NCBI RefSeq assembly: GCF_900111865.1
Contig: NZ_FOJS01000002.1
Location: 167,580-231,579 of the forward strand
Source: Parageobacillus thermantarcticus
Lineage (GTDB): Bacteria > Bacillota > Bacilli > Bacillales > Anoxybacillaceae
Reading direction: 5' to 3'
DNA: 64,000 bases
Under the pieces are notes generated by a model, which saw only the letters and a list, made by a program, of their open reading frames with translations, made no database searches and had not been told where the DNA came from. A program made the position numbers and the translations under genes. This document shows positions 28,042 to 37,243 of the stretch, piece after piece (the first letter of the stretch is position 1; the number at the start of each line of letters is the position of its first letter).

Positions 28042-29586
28042 CTATGAATCCTTCCGTTGAAACGAAGCGATCACATCAAATTCATCTTTTAAACGGTCAT
28101 ATAAACGCGTATACATATCAAATAGTTCGGAATAAACAAGCGTATTTTTCTCATTTGGCACATGGCGCGATAAAATATGAATCCACGTTTTCACCGTATC
28201 TAATGATGGGATGTCGCCAAGTGCGTACAACGCCAATGCCGCGGCGCCTAACGCCGACGCCTCATGCGTTTCCGGTACTAATAGCTCTTTTCCCATCATA
28301 TCGGCAAGCATTTGCCGCCAAAACGGGGATTTGGCAAAACCGCCCGATACGCGAATTTCCGAGAGCGGCCCCGTGACATCGCGAATCGCCAAAGCGACGG
28401 AAAAGACGCTCATGCATACCCCTTCCATCACCGCGCGAATAAAATGTTCCCGTTTATGATGGAGGCTGATGCCAAAAAACGTTCCTCTCGCGTTCGCATT
28501 CCAGTACGGCGCACGTTCTCCTGACAAAAACGGAAGAAACAACAACCCTTCCGAACCTGCCGGAACCTTTTCGGCGTATTTTGTCAGCAAATCATACGGA
28601 TCAATGCCGAGCTTTTTCGCCACTTCGCGCTCCTGGCTGCCAAATTCGTCACGGAGCCATCGTAATAAAATACCGCCATTGTTCGTCGGCCCCCCGACGA
28701 CCCAATGGTTTGGCGACAACGCATAACAAAACGTCCGCCCTTTTTCATCCGTTTTTTGCACAGGGGAAATCGTACGCACCGCGCCGCTTGTTCCGATCGT
28801 AATCGCCGCTTCCCCCGGCAAAACCGCCCCGACTCCGACGTTGGCGAGCACCCCGTCGCTAGCTCCGACAACGACAGGAACGTCCGGATCCAAGCCCATT
28901 CGTTCAGCCCATTCTTTCTTCATCCCCCGCAATATATGCGTCGTTGGTACTAAACTGGATAACTGCGCTCTTGTAATCCCGAGAAGTTCAAGAACATCCG
29001 CGTCCCAGTCAAGCGTATCTAAACGAAACAGACCAGTTGCCGAAGCGATCGAATAGTCAACAACGTATTGTCCATATAATTGATACAGCACATATTCTTT
29101 CATCGACACAAACTTATGCGCCTGACGGAATAAATCCGGCTGTTTTTCTTTCAGCCAAAGCAATTTTGGAAGCGGCGACATCGGATGAATCGGTGTTCCT
29201 GTTCGTTTATAAATGCTGATGCCGTTCCATTCATCGAAAAGCCGCTCCGCTTGTCCAACACTGCGGTTATCCGCCCAAATGATACAGCGAGTAAGCGGGC
29301 GACCTAATGCATCGAGCGCCATTAAAGAATGCATCGCCGCGCTGAATCCGATCGCCTTCACTTGGCTAGCATCAATATTTAATTTAGAGATGACAGCGTT
29401 TACAGTTTGGACAACAGCCGCGAAAATCTCCTCTGGGTCTTGCTCCGCCCAACCTGGATGCGGCTGGATGATTGGATAATCAATCGCGTGGGAGACAAGC
29501 GCTCGCCCTTGTTCGCCAAACGCCACCGCTTTCGTGCTTGTCGTTCCGATATCGACGCCAATTACAATCTGTTGTTTTGCTTTCAT
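28042..29586 (-). CDS. gntK: Gluconokinase (FGGY family)
   Basis: A 514-residue sugar kinase of the FGGY family. ATP and sugar-binding blocks are seen as G-V-D-I-G-T-T-S-T-K-A at the N-terminus, I-T-I-G-T-S-G-A-V-R and G-L-L-F-L-P-F-L-S-G-E-R-A-P-Y-W in the middle, and R-V-S-G-G-F-A-K-S-P-F-W-R-Q in the C-terminal domain. Length and blocks match B. subtilis GntK. The ATG overlaps the regulator's TGA as ATGA. Confidence 0.92.
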   Translation of the reverse strand: MKAKQQIVIGVDIGTTSTKAVAFGEQGRALVSHAIDYPIIQPHPGWAEQDPEEIFAAVVQTVNAVISKLNIDASQVKAIGFSAAMHSLMALDALGRPLTRCIIWADNRSVGQAERLFDEWNGISIYKRTGTPIHPMSPLPKLLWLKEKQPDLFRQAHKFVSMKEYVLYQLYGQYVVDYSIASATGLFRLDTLDWDADVLELLGITRAQLSSLVPTTHILRGMKKEWAERMGLDPDVPVVVGASDGVLANVGVGAVLPGEAAITIGTSGAVRTISPVQKTDEKGRTFCYALSPNHWVVGGPTNNGGILLRWLRDEFGSQEREVAKKLGIDPYDLLTKYAEKVPAGSEGLLFLPFLSGERAPYWNANARGTFFGISLHHKREHFIRAVMEGVCMSVFSVALAIRDVTGPLSEIRVSGGFAKSPFWRQMLADMMGKELLVPETHEASALGAAALALYALGDIPSLDTVKTWIHILSRHVPNEKNTLVYSELFDMYTRLYDRLKDEFDVIASFQRKDS

Positions 29587-30620
29587 GTTACTTCCCTCTT
29601 TCTTATGACGTTTTTTTCTTTTGCCGACCCTCGTTCAATAAACGTAGGCGAAAAGCGAAAAATTTGCGGTTGATGTTCGCTTTTTTTTGCAATTTGCAAA
29701 AACAGGCGCTCGGCCGCTTTTTTCCCCATGGCAAACGTCGGCTGCGCGATCGTCGTTAGCGTCGGTGTATAAACATGGGCGAATGGAACGTCATCGATGC
29801 TGATGATCGCCAGTTCGTCAGGAATTTTAATATGATTTCCTTTAATAAAATACAAAACTTCCATCAACGTTAAGTCATTGATCGCAAACAACGCTTCCGG
29901 CAGGCGTCCAGATGCAAACAACCTCGCTAATTCGTTTTGAATATATGGAATTTCCGTCGTAATAAAATAATCGTCAACAATTGGAAGCCCCTTTTTCGCT
30001 AACGCTTGCCGAAATCCTTCAATGCGCTCCATCCTCGGAATGATATGGGAAACAGGCGGCGGTGCAACGACTCCGATGCGCTTGTAACCGCGCTCGGCGA
30101 AATATTCGACCGCCAAGGCAGCGGCTTTTTGATTATCAAGCAAAATCGCGTCCGCTTTGACCCCCGGAACCATCCGGTCAATGAACACGAGCGGAAACCG
30201 TTCTTCGACCATTTTTTGATATACATCAGCATTTTTCCCTGTCGGAAAAATAATCAAGCCATCGACTTGTTTTGCCCGCAGCATCTCAATATATTTCCTT
30301 TCTTTTTCCGGATCGTCATCGGAATTAGAGACGATGACATGGAAACCGCGCTCTTGGCACGCTTCCTCAATCGCATGCAACACCTGCGTCGTAAGCATGT
30401 GCAAAATGTTGAAGACAATCACTCCGATTGTCATCGTTGTTTTCTGTTTTAAGCTGCGGGCGATAATATTCGGTTGATATCCCAACTCTTCAATAGCCCG
30501 GGCAATTCGTTTTCTCGTTTCTTCGCTCATATATTCATAACGTTTATTTAAATATTGCGATACCGTGCTTTTCGAAACATTCGCCAACTTCGCGACGTCA
30601 GCCATCGTCACTTTTTTCAA
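29583..30620 (-). CDS. LacI-family regulator of gluconate genes
   Basis: A 345-residue regulator. The N-terminal helix-turn-helix is V-T-M-A-D-V-A-K-L-A-N-V-S-K-S-T-V-S-Q-Y-L-N, followed by the L-G-Y-Q-P-N hinge and a periplasmic-binding-protein-like effector domain from about residue 60. It is co-transcribed with gntK and gntP and three palindromes of the LacI type flank the cluster, so it very probably controls it. This differs from B. subtilis, where GntR of another family regulates gluconate use. Effector identity (gluconate or 6-phosphogluconate) is inference. Confidence 0.88.
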   Translation of the reverse strand: MKKVTMADVAKLANVSKSTVSQYLNKRYEYMSEETRKRIARAIEELGYQPNIIARSLKQKTTMTIGVIVFNILHMLTTQVLHAIEEACQERGFHVIVSNSDDDPEKERKYIEMLRAKQVDGLIIFPTGKNADVYQKMVEERFPLVFIDRMVPGVKADAILLDNQKAAALAVEYFAERGYKRIGVVAPPPVSHIIPRMERIEGFRQALAKKGLPIVDDYFITTEIPYIQNELARLFASGRLPEALFAINDLTLMEVLYFIKGNHIKIPDELAIISIDDVPFAHVYTPTLTTIAQPTFAMGKKAAERLFLQIAKKSEHQPQIFRFSPTFIERGSAKEKNVIRKREVT

Positions 30621-30636
30621 AGGGATCCCTCTTTCA

Positions 30637-30654
30637 TACTAAATCGATTTAGTA
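30637..30654. promoter_or_regulatory. Perfect LacI-type operator before the gluconate regulator
   Basis: TACTAAATCGATTTAGTA is a perfect 18-base palindrome with a central CG, typical of LacI-family sites. It lies 17 bases upstream of the regulator's start codon and so could mediate autoregulation. Confidence 0.75.
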
Positions 30655-30670
30655 ATTATAAACGCTTTCA

Positions 30671-30682
30671 TAAACCGGTTTA
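30671..30682. promoter_or_regulatory. Second LacI-type operator core
   Basis: TAAACCGGTTTA is a perfect 12-base palindrome with the same arms as the site at 30637, 34 bases away centre to centre or about three helical turns. Confidence 0.6.
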
Positions 30683-30741
30683 GTGAAATTATAAAACAAA
30701 ATGAAACCGTTTTACAACTATTTTTATAAAAAAATTTTTGC

Positions 30742-30767
30742 TTTCAAAAGATTAACATATTTTCACA
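30742..30767 (+). promoter_or_regulatory. Pho-box-like direct repeats before the alkaline phosphatase gene
   Basis: TTTCAA, TTAACA and TTCACA begin at 30742, 30752 and 30762, an exact 10-base period. Bacillus PhoP binds repeats of TT(A/C/T)ACA with about 5-base gaps upstream of phosphate-starvation genes. The position, 100-125 bases before the start codon, fits. Confidence 0.55.
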
Positions 30768-30798
30768 AAATATTTATCTGATCGCAAAACATCGTTAA

Positions 30799-30811
30799 TA
30801 AACCGATTTTA
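30799..30811. promoter_or_regulatory. Third LacI-type operator core, near the alkaline phosphatase promoter
   Basis: TAAACCGATTTTA resembles the operators at 30637 and 30671 with a weaker right arm. It lies on the alkaline phosphatase side of the divergent region. It may only be an auxiliary site for looping. Confidence 0.4.
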
Positions 30812-30866
30812 TGATCATTATATAGATACATAACCATTTAATTTATTGATGAAGGAGGAGGCAAAA

Positions 30867-32513
30867 TTGAAAAACATCGGCCAAAAAATTATCAGTTTTG
30901 CGTTAATCGGCTCGCTCACCGCCGGATCTTTTGCTTTCGCGGCACGCGAAGAAGCAAAGGAAAAGCAAAAATCCAAACCAATTAAAAATGTCATCATGAT
31001 GGTAATGGATGGAACAAGCGCAGGAGCAACGACACTGGCAAGATGGTATAAAGGAGAACCGCTCGCTTTGGATGAAATGGCAAGCGGCGCCGTGCGCACA
31101 TACTCGGCGGAATCAGCGATCACCGACTCTGCCCCGGCTGCCACCGCGATGGCAACAGGATTTAAATCCAATGACAAGTACATCGGCATTCTTCCAAGTG
31201 TAGTGAATTCTCCGGGCGTACAGTCCATTTCGAAAGAACTCGCCATGAAGCCGTCCGCAAATGTGCTCGAAGGCGCCGAATTGATGGGGAAAGCAACGGG
31301 AATTATCGCAACATCGGCGATTCAACATGCTACGCCGGCAGGCTTCTCCGCCCATGTCCATCACCGAAACTTGTTTCCGGATATCGCTGAACAACAAGTG
31401 TATCAAAATATCGAAGTCGTCTTAGGCGGCGGAAAAGAAGCGTTACTCCCGGGCAATGGAAAAAACAACCGAAAAGACAATGAAAATATGCTAGAAGTCA
31501 TTAAGAAAAAAGGATATGACGTCGTGGAAACGAGAGACGAACTGCTTCGTTCAACATCCGACAAAATTTGGGGCGTGTTTGCCGATGACGCGCTTGCGCA
31601 AGATATGAACCGTCCTTATACAAGACCTAATGAGCCAACGCTGGCGGAAATGACGAAAAAAGCGATCGATACGCTTTCAAAAGATAAAGACGGATTTTTC
31701 TTATTTGTGGAAGGCAGCCAGCCGGATTGGGCGGCCCATGCCAATGACCCTGTAGGGATGATCAGCGAAGTGCTAGCCTTTGACAAAGCAGTCGCAGAAG
31801 CGCTTTCCTTCGCGAAAAAACGCAACGACACGCTTGTGATCGCCGTAGCTGACCACGGCAACAGCGGCATTACGATCGGCAACCGCAACACCGATCAATC
31901 GTACCCTGAAACTCCTGTTTCCGCATATATCGATCCGCTGAAAAAAGCGAAAATGACGCTAGAAGGAGCAATGAGCCAATTAAAAGCGGACAAATCCAAT
32001 TTAGAAGAAGTTGCTCGTTTATACGGATTAGACCCATTAACAGCGGAAGAGAAGAAAAAATTAAACGAATCCAACGATCTTCGCAAAACATTGACGGAAT
32101 TGCTGGCCGCGCGCGCGAATCTTGGATTTACCACTGGCGGACATACAGGGGAAGATGTATTTCTCTACAGCTACGGCCCGAACCGGCCAATCGGCACATT
32201 TGAAAATACGGATTTAGCCCGCATCATGGCAAAAGCGATGGGCTTTCAATTAAACGACTTAAATAAACGGTTATTTGTCAACGCGAAAGAAAAATTTGCA
32301 GCGATAGGAGCGACCGCCACTATCGACAATACGGACGCACAAAATCCTAAGCTGATCGTGAAAAAAGGAAAGATGGTCGCCGAATTCCCTGCAAACAAAA
32401 ACATCATGATCGCCGGAAACAAAACGTATGAATTAGAAGGGCTTGTTGTTTACAGTGCAGAACAATTTTGGGTTCCAAAACAAGCGATCAAGTTGTTTAA
32501 ACAAATTCAATAG
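30867..32513 (+). CDS. Secreted alkaline phosphatase (PhoA/PF00245 family)
   Basis: A 548-residue exported phosphatase. The N-terminus has a signal peptide with the hydrophobic I-I-S-F-A-L-I-G-S-L-T-A-G-S-F-A-F-A-A core. The nucleophile Ser sits in I-T-D-S-A-P-A-A-T-A-M-A-T-G; metal ligands are in M-V-M-D-G, V-E-G-S-Q-P-D-W-A-A-H, V-A-D-H-G-N and T-G-G-H-T-G-E-D. The frame is open from 30846, but AAGGAGGAGG at about 30852-30861 favours the TTG at 30867. It releases phosphate from organic esters outside the cell. The Pho-box-like repeats agree with that. Confidence 0.93.
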   Translation: MKNIGQKIISFALIGSLTAGSFAFAAREEAKEKQKSKPIKNVIMMVMDGTSAGATTLARWYKGEPLALDEMASGAVRTYSAESAITDSAPAATAMATGFKSNDKYIGILPSVVNSPGVQSISKELAMKPSANVLEGAELMGKATGIIATSAIQHATPAGFSAHVHHRNLFPDIAEQQVYQNIEVVLGGGKEALLPGNGKNNRKDNENMLEVIKKKGYDVVETRDELLRSTSDKIWGVFADDALAQDMNRPYTRPNEPTLAEMTKKAIDTLSKDKDGFFLFVEGSQPDWAAHANDPVGMISEVLAFDKAVAEALSFAKKRNDTLVIAVADHGNSGITIGNRNTDQSYPETPVSAYIDPLKKAKMTLEGAMSQLKADKSNLEEVARLYGLDPLTAEEKKKLNESNDLRKTLTELLAARANLGFTTGGHTGEDVFLYSYGPNRPIGTFENTDLARIMAKAMGFQLNDLNKRLFVNAKEKFAAIGATATIDNTDAQNPKLIVKKGKMVAEFPANKNIMIAGNKTYELEGLVVYSAEQFWVPKQAIKLFKQIQ

Positions 32514-32520
32514 CATGGCA

Positions 32521-32553
32521 AACGGCGCGAAACCTCTAGTTCGCGCCGTTTTC
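32521..32553 (+). terminator. Terminator of the alkaline phosphatase gene
   Basis: The 11-base stem AACGGCGCGAA / TTCGCGCCGTT is followed by TTT. It lies just after the stop codon. Confidence 0.8.
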
Positions 32554-32572
32554 TGCATTCACAAAAAATGGA

Positions 32573-33334
32573 TTAGAATAAAATTTTGGAGAGATAGACG
32601 ATCATCGTCACCGTCACCGAACTAAACAGCGTTGACATCAATACCGCTTGCGCCGCATAATCTGGATGGTGGCCGTATTCCCACGCGTAAAGCGCCGTGT
32701 TTCTGGAACAAGGATACGAGCTTGCGATAAACAACGCTTGGGCGGTCACCCCATCAAGATGCAATGCAAAAATAATCATAGCGGCAAGCGCCGGCGAAAG
32801 AAGGAGGCGCCCGAAAACGCTAACAAACAATAGCGATGGGAACCGTTTGAAATCAATATAGGCCACTTGCGCTCCCAATGTCAGCAGCGCAACGGCCAAA
32901 AACGCATTGGCAACGTTTTGAAAAGGATTCCAAATAAACGATGGAACCGGAACATCTAACGACCGAAAAAGCAGCCCAAACAACAGCGCATAAATAATTG
33001 GGTTTTTCAAAAATTCCGCCGTCACCTTTCCTTTCTTTTCACCAGCAGATAAAAAATTCCACACGCCGTATGTATTGGTAAGGAAGTTTTGGAAAATCGT
33101 CACGACGATTTGAATCGACAGCCCTAGCGGCTGCTGATGAAACACAAGCTGGCTTACCGGAATGCCAAAATTGCCGGAATTGTTGAGAACAATCGTATTT
33201 TGAAACGTAGCGGATAGGCTCCGATCAAGCTTTAACAGTTTTGCCATGACCGTACTGATAGCGATTAACACCCCATTTTGCACCACCAAAAACCCTAACA
33301 CTTTCATCAACACATCCACATCAATGTTACTTTC
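32573..33334 (-). pseudogene. AEC-family permease gene, 5' end removed at an IS200/IS605 insertion
   Basis: The remaining frame encodes about 253 residues of an auxin-efflux-carrier (AEC) family transporter; members have about 310 residues and ten helices. The sequence E-S-N-I-D-V-D-V-L-M-K-V-L-G-F-L continues directly to the right boundary of the transposon at about 33335, so roughly 60 N-terminal residues are missing. Later helices are intact, for example N-N-S-G-N-F-G-I-P-V and S-S-Y-P-C-S-R-N-T-A. An ATG at 33317-33319 could start a short form, but without a ribosome site. The AEC N-terminus is not recognisable beyond the element. I therefore call it a pseudogene. Confidence 0.75.
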
Positions 33335-33500
33335 CTGAACCTCCCAATGGCTAAAGCCATGGGGTTCTTGTGTACTATAGAGCTTCTTCCATACCTTCGC
33401 ATGGACACTGACTCTAATTCCACAAGACTTTCATGGACAAACACCTCACTGGTGCTTATCGCCCTGTGCGCCCGGTTCAAGACGCTTTTTGTTATTCAAA
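33335..33500 (-). ncRNA. Probable omega RNA (TnpB guide RNA) at the element's right end
   Basis: TnpB proteins use an RNA made from the 3' end of tnpB and the right end of the element, with the guide taken from the sequence beyond the boundary. Here about 160 non-coding bases follow the tnpB stop and end in the right-end hairpin. The guide would then begin GAAAGTAACATTGATG, which is AEC coding sequence. The call rests on family knowledge and position, not on a detected promoter or processing site. Confidence 0.5.
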
Positions 33501-34953
33501 TTCCCATACTACTTAATAATTTATTTCCTTTGCTCTTTAACCGTTCTATTTCTTTATCGTGTAGTTGCTTAAATTTTTCCCATGTCGTAAAACATTTTTC
33601 TCTATCAATTTCTTTTAGATTATCTTTAATATTCATGATCAAGAAAGCTGAATATAAATCCCGTTGAATTTTAAAATTACCAAAATCATTCCAACGTTCT
33701 GATAATTTCTTTTTATTGTATTCATCTGTAAGATGATTATATTGACTTGCTTTTACAGAAAATGTATCAACAAATTTCAATCTTTTGCCTTCATAACTTA
33801 ATTTTCTATCTAATATAGTTAAAAACATGCTTGGAGCTTTGTTTCCTATACTTTTACCAAATCGCTTTTTACTTTTAAATTTTCCATTTTTATCTTTTAT
33901 TGTTTCTTTAGTTCTTGCTTGTAAACCTTTATAATTCATTGTTTCCACTTTAATATCATCTCCCAATGACAATATCCAATTAGCCAATTTATTATGATCT
34001 TGTTTACGTTTTTCAGCTAATTTTCTTTGTAATTCTGCTAACTGATTTTTCGTTTTAATATAATTTTTACTCCATATCCATTTTAGATTATTTTTTTTAA
34101 TTGTTCCATCTTCGTTATATTTATGTGGATTATTTGCCCGTCTTTGACGATCTAACTTACGTTGCAATATTCGTTTTTTTCGCTCAATATTTTCAACACT
34201 TGGAGCAAGTTCTAATAATTTTATTTCTTTTTCGGAACATACAGCAATCGTTTGAGTGCCAATATCAATTCCCACTTTTCCTTCATTTCTAGGATGTTTA
34301 ATTTCTCCTGTTTTTGGATTAATTTTCTTTGGTGGTATTCCTTCAAGAATTAATTGAAGATAATATTTAATTTTGCCTCTAATTAATTTACGAACAATGC
34401 GGCAATATTTAATTCGATCTTGTAACGCCATATGAGCATAAATATCATTTTTCTTTATAATTACTGGAATATTTAATCCATTCCATTGTAATTTATTATT
34501 TTTAAAACGAATTCCTGTACTATTAGATTTACCTTCTAATGAATCCATTTCATTATATTTTTTAAACTTTACTTTTTCTGCATTATCAAATATTAATTTT
34601 TCTATTGCTTGCCATGCTCTTGTTGCTATCTTTTGAACTGTAAATGAATCAATATTTTTCTTGAAGTGTTGTTGCATTGGCTTAACAAATAAATGCATAG
34701 CATATTCATTTAATCCATATTCTTTATGTAAATTATTTAATAATTTATTTCTTTCTTTAGTTTTTTCTTGTTTTATAAGTTCCCTGTAATTTTTATCGTT
34801 TTGCAATTTTTTATAACGTTTTAATAATTCACGTAAACAGGCATTATATAACTGCCTACCTATTTCAAATCGTTTTTCTAAAATATGTTCTTGCCACGGT
34901 TCAGTTTTTAATTTTAATGTTAATACATAACTTGCAGATTTTGTTTTAGCCAA
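33496..34953 (-). CDS. tnpB: TnpB RNA-guided nuclease (IS605 accessory protein)
   Basis: A 485-residue TnpB, the ancestor family of Cas12. The RuvC acidic residues are visible: Asp230 in K-V-G-I-D-I-G-T-Q-T-I-A-V, Glu337 in K-V-E-T-M-N-Y-K-G-L and Asp432 in I-Q-R-D-L-Y-S-A-F. The usual zinc-finger cysteines between the last two motifs are absent; this region reads K-A-S-Q-Y-N-H-L-T-D-E-Y-N-K-K. Loss of the finger is known in some TnpB lineages. The gene is AT-rich compared with its neighbours, consistent with transfer. Fourteen bases separate it from tnpA. Confidence 0.92.
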   Translation of the reverse strand: MAKTKSASYVLTLKLKTEPWQEHILEKRFEIGRQLYNACLRELLKRYKKLQNDKNYRELIKQEKTKERNKLLNNLHKEYGLNEYAMHLFVKPMQQHFKKNIDSFTVQKIATRAWQAIEKLIFDNAEKVKFKKYNEMDSLEGKSNSTGIRFKNNKLQWNGLNIPVIIKKNDIYAHMALQDRIKYCRIVRKLIRGKIKYYLQLILEGIPPKKINPKTGEIKHPRNEGKVGIDIGTQTIAVCSEKEIKLLELAPSVENIERKKRILQRKLDRQRRANNPHKYNEDGTIKKNNLKWIWSKNYIKTKNQLAELQRKLAEKRKQDHNKLANWILSLGDDIKVETMNYKGLQARTKETIKDKNGKFKSKKRFGKSIGNKAPSMFLTILDRKLSYEGKRLKFVDTFSVKASQYNHLTDEYNKKKLSERWNDFGNFKIQRDLYSAFLIMNIKDNLKEIDREKCFTTWEKFKQLHDKEIERLKSKGNKLLSSMGI

Positions 34954-34967
34954 TACAACACACCTCT

Positions 34968-35369
34968 TTAAACATTTTTCTGATTTTCAATATATTTCAT
35001 TACTGCCTCTTCTGAAATATGACCGACTGTACAACAAAAATAACTTCTAGTCCAAAGCGAAGGAAGTCTACTCTTTAATGACGGGTATTTTTCTCTTAAT
35101 ATTCGACTACTTCTCCCTTTGAATGCTTGTATTAATTTATGGATATGTTGTCGTGGATCAAAAGAAATAAACATATGAACATGATCTGGCATAATTTCTA
35201 ACGCTTTAATTTCAACATCATTTTCTTTCGCTACTTCATACAAAATCTCTCTTAAATCTTTTTCAATATCTCCAACTAATACTTTACGTCTATATTTCGG
35301 ACAAAATATAACATGATATTGATTTAAATAAACAATTCCTTTTTTATGAGTATACTTATCGTTTGACAT
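34968..35369 (-). CDS. tnpA: IS200/IS605 transposase TnpA (Y1 HUH enzyme)
   Basis: A 133-residue single-strand transposase. The HUH pair is His63 and His65 in M-P-D-H-V-H-M-F-I-S-F, and the catalytic Tyr126 is in E-A-V-M-K-Y-I-E-N-Q. The length is normal and the frame is intact, so the element may still be active. It begins with AGGAGG about six bases before the ATG. Confidence 0.95.
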   Translation of the reverse strand: MSNDKYTHKKGIVYLNQYHVIFCPKYRRKVLVGDIEKDLREILYEVAKENDVEIKALEIMPDHVHMFISFDPRQHIHKLIQAFKGRSSRILREKYPSLKSRLPSLWTRSYFCCTVGHISEEAVMKYIENQKNV

Positions 35370-35570
35370 TAGATAATTACCTCCTATCTAATGTCTATTA
35401 TACAAGTTATTAGATATATTGCAAGTATCTAATGGAAATGCTTTGAAATTTTAATATCACATTATTTCATCCCAATGACTAAAGTCATGGGCTTTCATAA
35501 TGCAGTTTTCGTAACTTAACAAAGCCTATAATAAAAATGAATCCGCAACAATTCGCCTGCTTAAATACTG

Positions 35571-35671
35571 GATCAAGTCCGCGAAATTGTGTAAAAAAGC
35601 GATTCTATTTTCCCGTAATTCAAGTCTACTGTACTGGCAATGGAATTTTACACAATAATTTGGATTTGACC
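35571..35671. repeat. Short inverted-repeat element (MITE-like), copy B
   Basis: A 101-base element starting GATCAAGTCC and ending GGATTTGACC, with inner ends ATTGTGTAAAA and TTTTACACAAT. It is flanked by an exact 9-base duplication TAAATACTG at 35562-35570 and 35672-35680. The ends match copies A and C while the interior differs, as expected for elements defined by their termini. Confidence 0.85.
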
Positions 35672-35690
35672 TAAATACTGCTGTACAACA

Positions 35691-35723
35691 AAAAAAGGAC
35701 TGAGTCTGTTGATTCAGTCCTTT
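35691..35723 (-). terminator. Terminator of the mmsA operon
   Basis: On the minus strand GGACTGA / TCAGTCC is followed by TTTTTTTG. It lies just after mmsA. Confidence 0.85.
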
Positions 35724-35756
35724 CCACCTAACTATCATAATTACGGCATTACGGCT

Positions 35757-37220
35757 TCAATATCTCGCTGTCACCATTTTTTTGCGCGTATAAAATTCGA
35801 CGCCGTCGCGGCCATTTGCATGAAGGTCTCCGTAGAAAGAGTTTTTATAACCGGAGAATGGAAAGAAAGCCATCGGCGCCGGAACCGCCACGTTGACACC
35901 GAGCATGCCGGCGTCAATTTCTTCGCGGAATTGACGGATCGCTTTCGCGCTGTCGGTATAAATGCACGCACCGTTGGCAAATTCGGATTGGTTGGCGATT
36001 TGAATGGCTTCATCTAAATCGCGCACGCGAACGACCGACAAAACAGGCGCAAAAATTTCATCTTTCCAAATCGTCATGCTCGGTTTCACATGATCAAAAA
36101 TCGTCGGGCCGATAAAATAGCCTTCCCCGCTTGTCGCAGCGTCACGACGTCCGTCACGGACAAGCTGCGCTCCTTCTTTTTCACCGATTTCAATATATTG
36201 GATGGTCCGTTCTTTATGAGACTGGCGAATGACGGGGCCCAAAAAAACATCTTTCTGCAATCCGTTGCCGATTTTTATCTCATCGGCTGCTTTCTTTAAA
36301 CGCTCCACAAGTTCATCGGCAATATCGCCGACGGCCACTACTACTGCGCACGCCATGCAGCGTTCGCCTGCCGAGCCAAATGCAGCATTAATAATGTTTG
36401 CAACGGCATAATCCAAATCAGCATCTGGCATAACAATGGAATGGTTTTTCGCACCTGCCAAAGCTTGCACCCGTTTTCCATGAGCCGCTGCCGTTTTATA
36501 TACATACTCAGCGACCGGCTGAGATCCGACGAAAGAGACCGCTTTAATATCTTTATGTTCTAAAATGCCATTGACGACATCATGCGCCCCATGAACGATG
36601 TTTAGGACACCCGCTGGGAGACCGGCTTCCGTAAATAGTTCAGCTAAGCGATTGGCTAACATTGGCGTACGTTCAGACGGTTTCAGCACAAACGTATTTC
36701 CGCAGGCAATCGCCAAAGGAAACATCCAGCATGGGACCATCATCGGAAAATTGAAAGGCGTAATTCCCGCAACGACGCCAAGCGGATAACGGTACATGCC
36801 TGATTCGATTCCCGTGGCGATGTCTGGAAGCTGCTGTCCCATCATTAAAGTAGGAACTCCCGCAGCAAACTCTACGCATTCGATCCCGCGTTGAACCTCA
36901 CCATACGCTTCATCATAGCTCTTGCCGTTTTCTAATGTAACAAGACGAGCTAACTCTTCCCAATGCTCAACAAGGAGCTGCTGGTAGCGAAAAAGAATGC
37001 GGGCGCGACGCGGTACAGGCACTTTGCTCCATGTTTCGAACGCTTCTTTTGCTGCCGCAACCGCTTGATCTAATTCTTTCCGTGAAGAAATCGGAACATA
37101 AGCTAACGCTTCTCCCGTAGCCGGGTTAGGAACGAGTTCTACCTTTCCTGAAGATGAGTCTACCCATTGTCCACCTATAAAGTTTTTCAATGTTTGTACA
37201 ATAGTCGCTGAAGCCATCAT
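35757..37220 (-). CDS. mmsA: CoA-acylating methylmalonate-/malonate-semialdehyde dehydrogenase
   Basis: A 487-residue CoA-dependent aldehyde dehydrogenase (MmsA/IolA group) that converts methylmalonate or malonate semialdehyde to propionyl-CoA or acetyl-CoA. The catalytic Cys288 is in G-S-A-G-E-R-C-M-A, the diagnostic context of this group. The general-base Glu of ordinary aldehyde dehydrogenases is replaced in A-L-A-G-A-K-N-H. It is the last gene of a sigma-54-type operon with a permease and an alcohol dehydrogenase. The 'mmsA' name fits function; the same protein is called IolA in inositol operons. Confidence 0.92.
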   Translation of the reverse strand: MMASATIVQTLKNFIGGQWVDSSSGKVELVPNPATGEALAYVPISSRKELDQAVAAAKEAFETWSKVPVPRRARILFRYQQLLVEHWEELARLVTLENGKSYDEAYGEVQRGIECVEFAAGVPTLMMGQQLPDIATGIESGMYRYPLGVVAGITPFNFPMMVPCWMFPLAIACGNTFVLKPSERTPMLANRLAELFTEAGLPAGVLNIVHGAHDVVNGILEHKDIKAVSFVGSQPVAEYVYKTAAAHGKRVQALAGAKNHSIVMPDADLDYAVANIINAAFGSAGERCMACAVVVAVGDIADELVERLKKAADEIKIGNGLQKDVFLGPVIRQSHKERTIQYIEIGEKEGAQLVRDGRRDAATSGEGYFIGPTIFDHVKPSMTIWKDEIFAPVLSVVRVRDLDEAIQIANQSEFANGACIYTDSAKAIRQFREEIDAGMLGVNVAVPAPMAFFPFSGYKNSFYGDLHANGRDGVEFYTRKKMVTARY

Positions 37221-37243
37221 TCATTCCTCCTTCGATTTTGTTT

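Larger units (their letters stand above)
33335..35510 (-). mobile_element. IS200/IS605-type element with tnpA and tnpB
   Basis: The element is read on the minus strand. Its left end follows TTAC (complement of 35511-35514), has a hairpin at 35471-35491 (CCCAATGAC / GTCATGGG with TAAA loop) and then tnpA and tnpB in tandem. Its right end has a hairpin at 33337-33367 with the same core (ATGGC-TAAA-GCCAT). No terminal inverted repeats or target duplication are seen, as expected. The TTAC target is the one known for IS608. Exact ends are inferred from the flanking AEC coding sequence to within a few bases. Confidence 0.85.
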
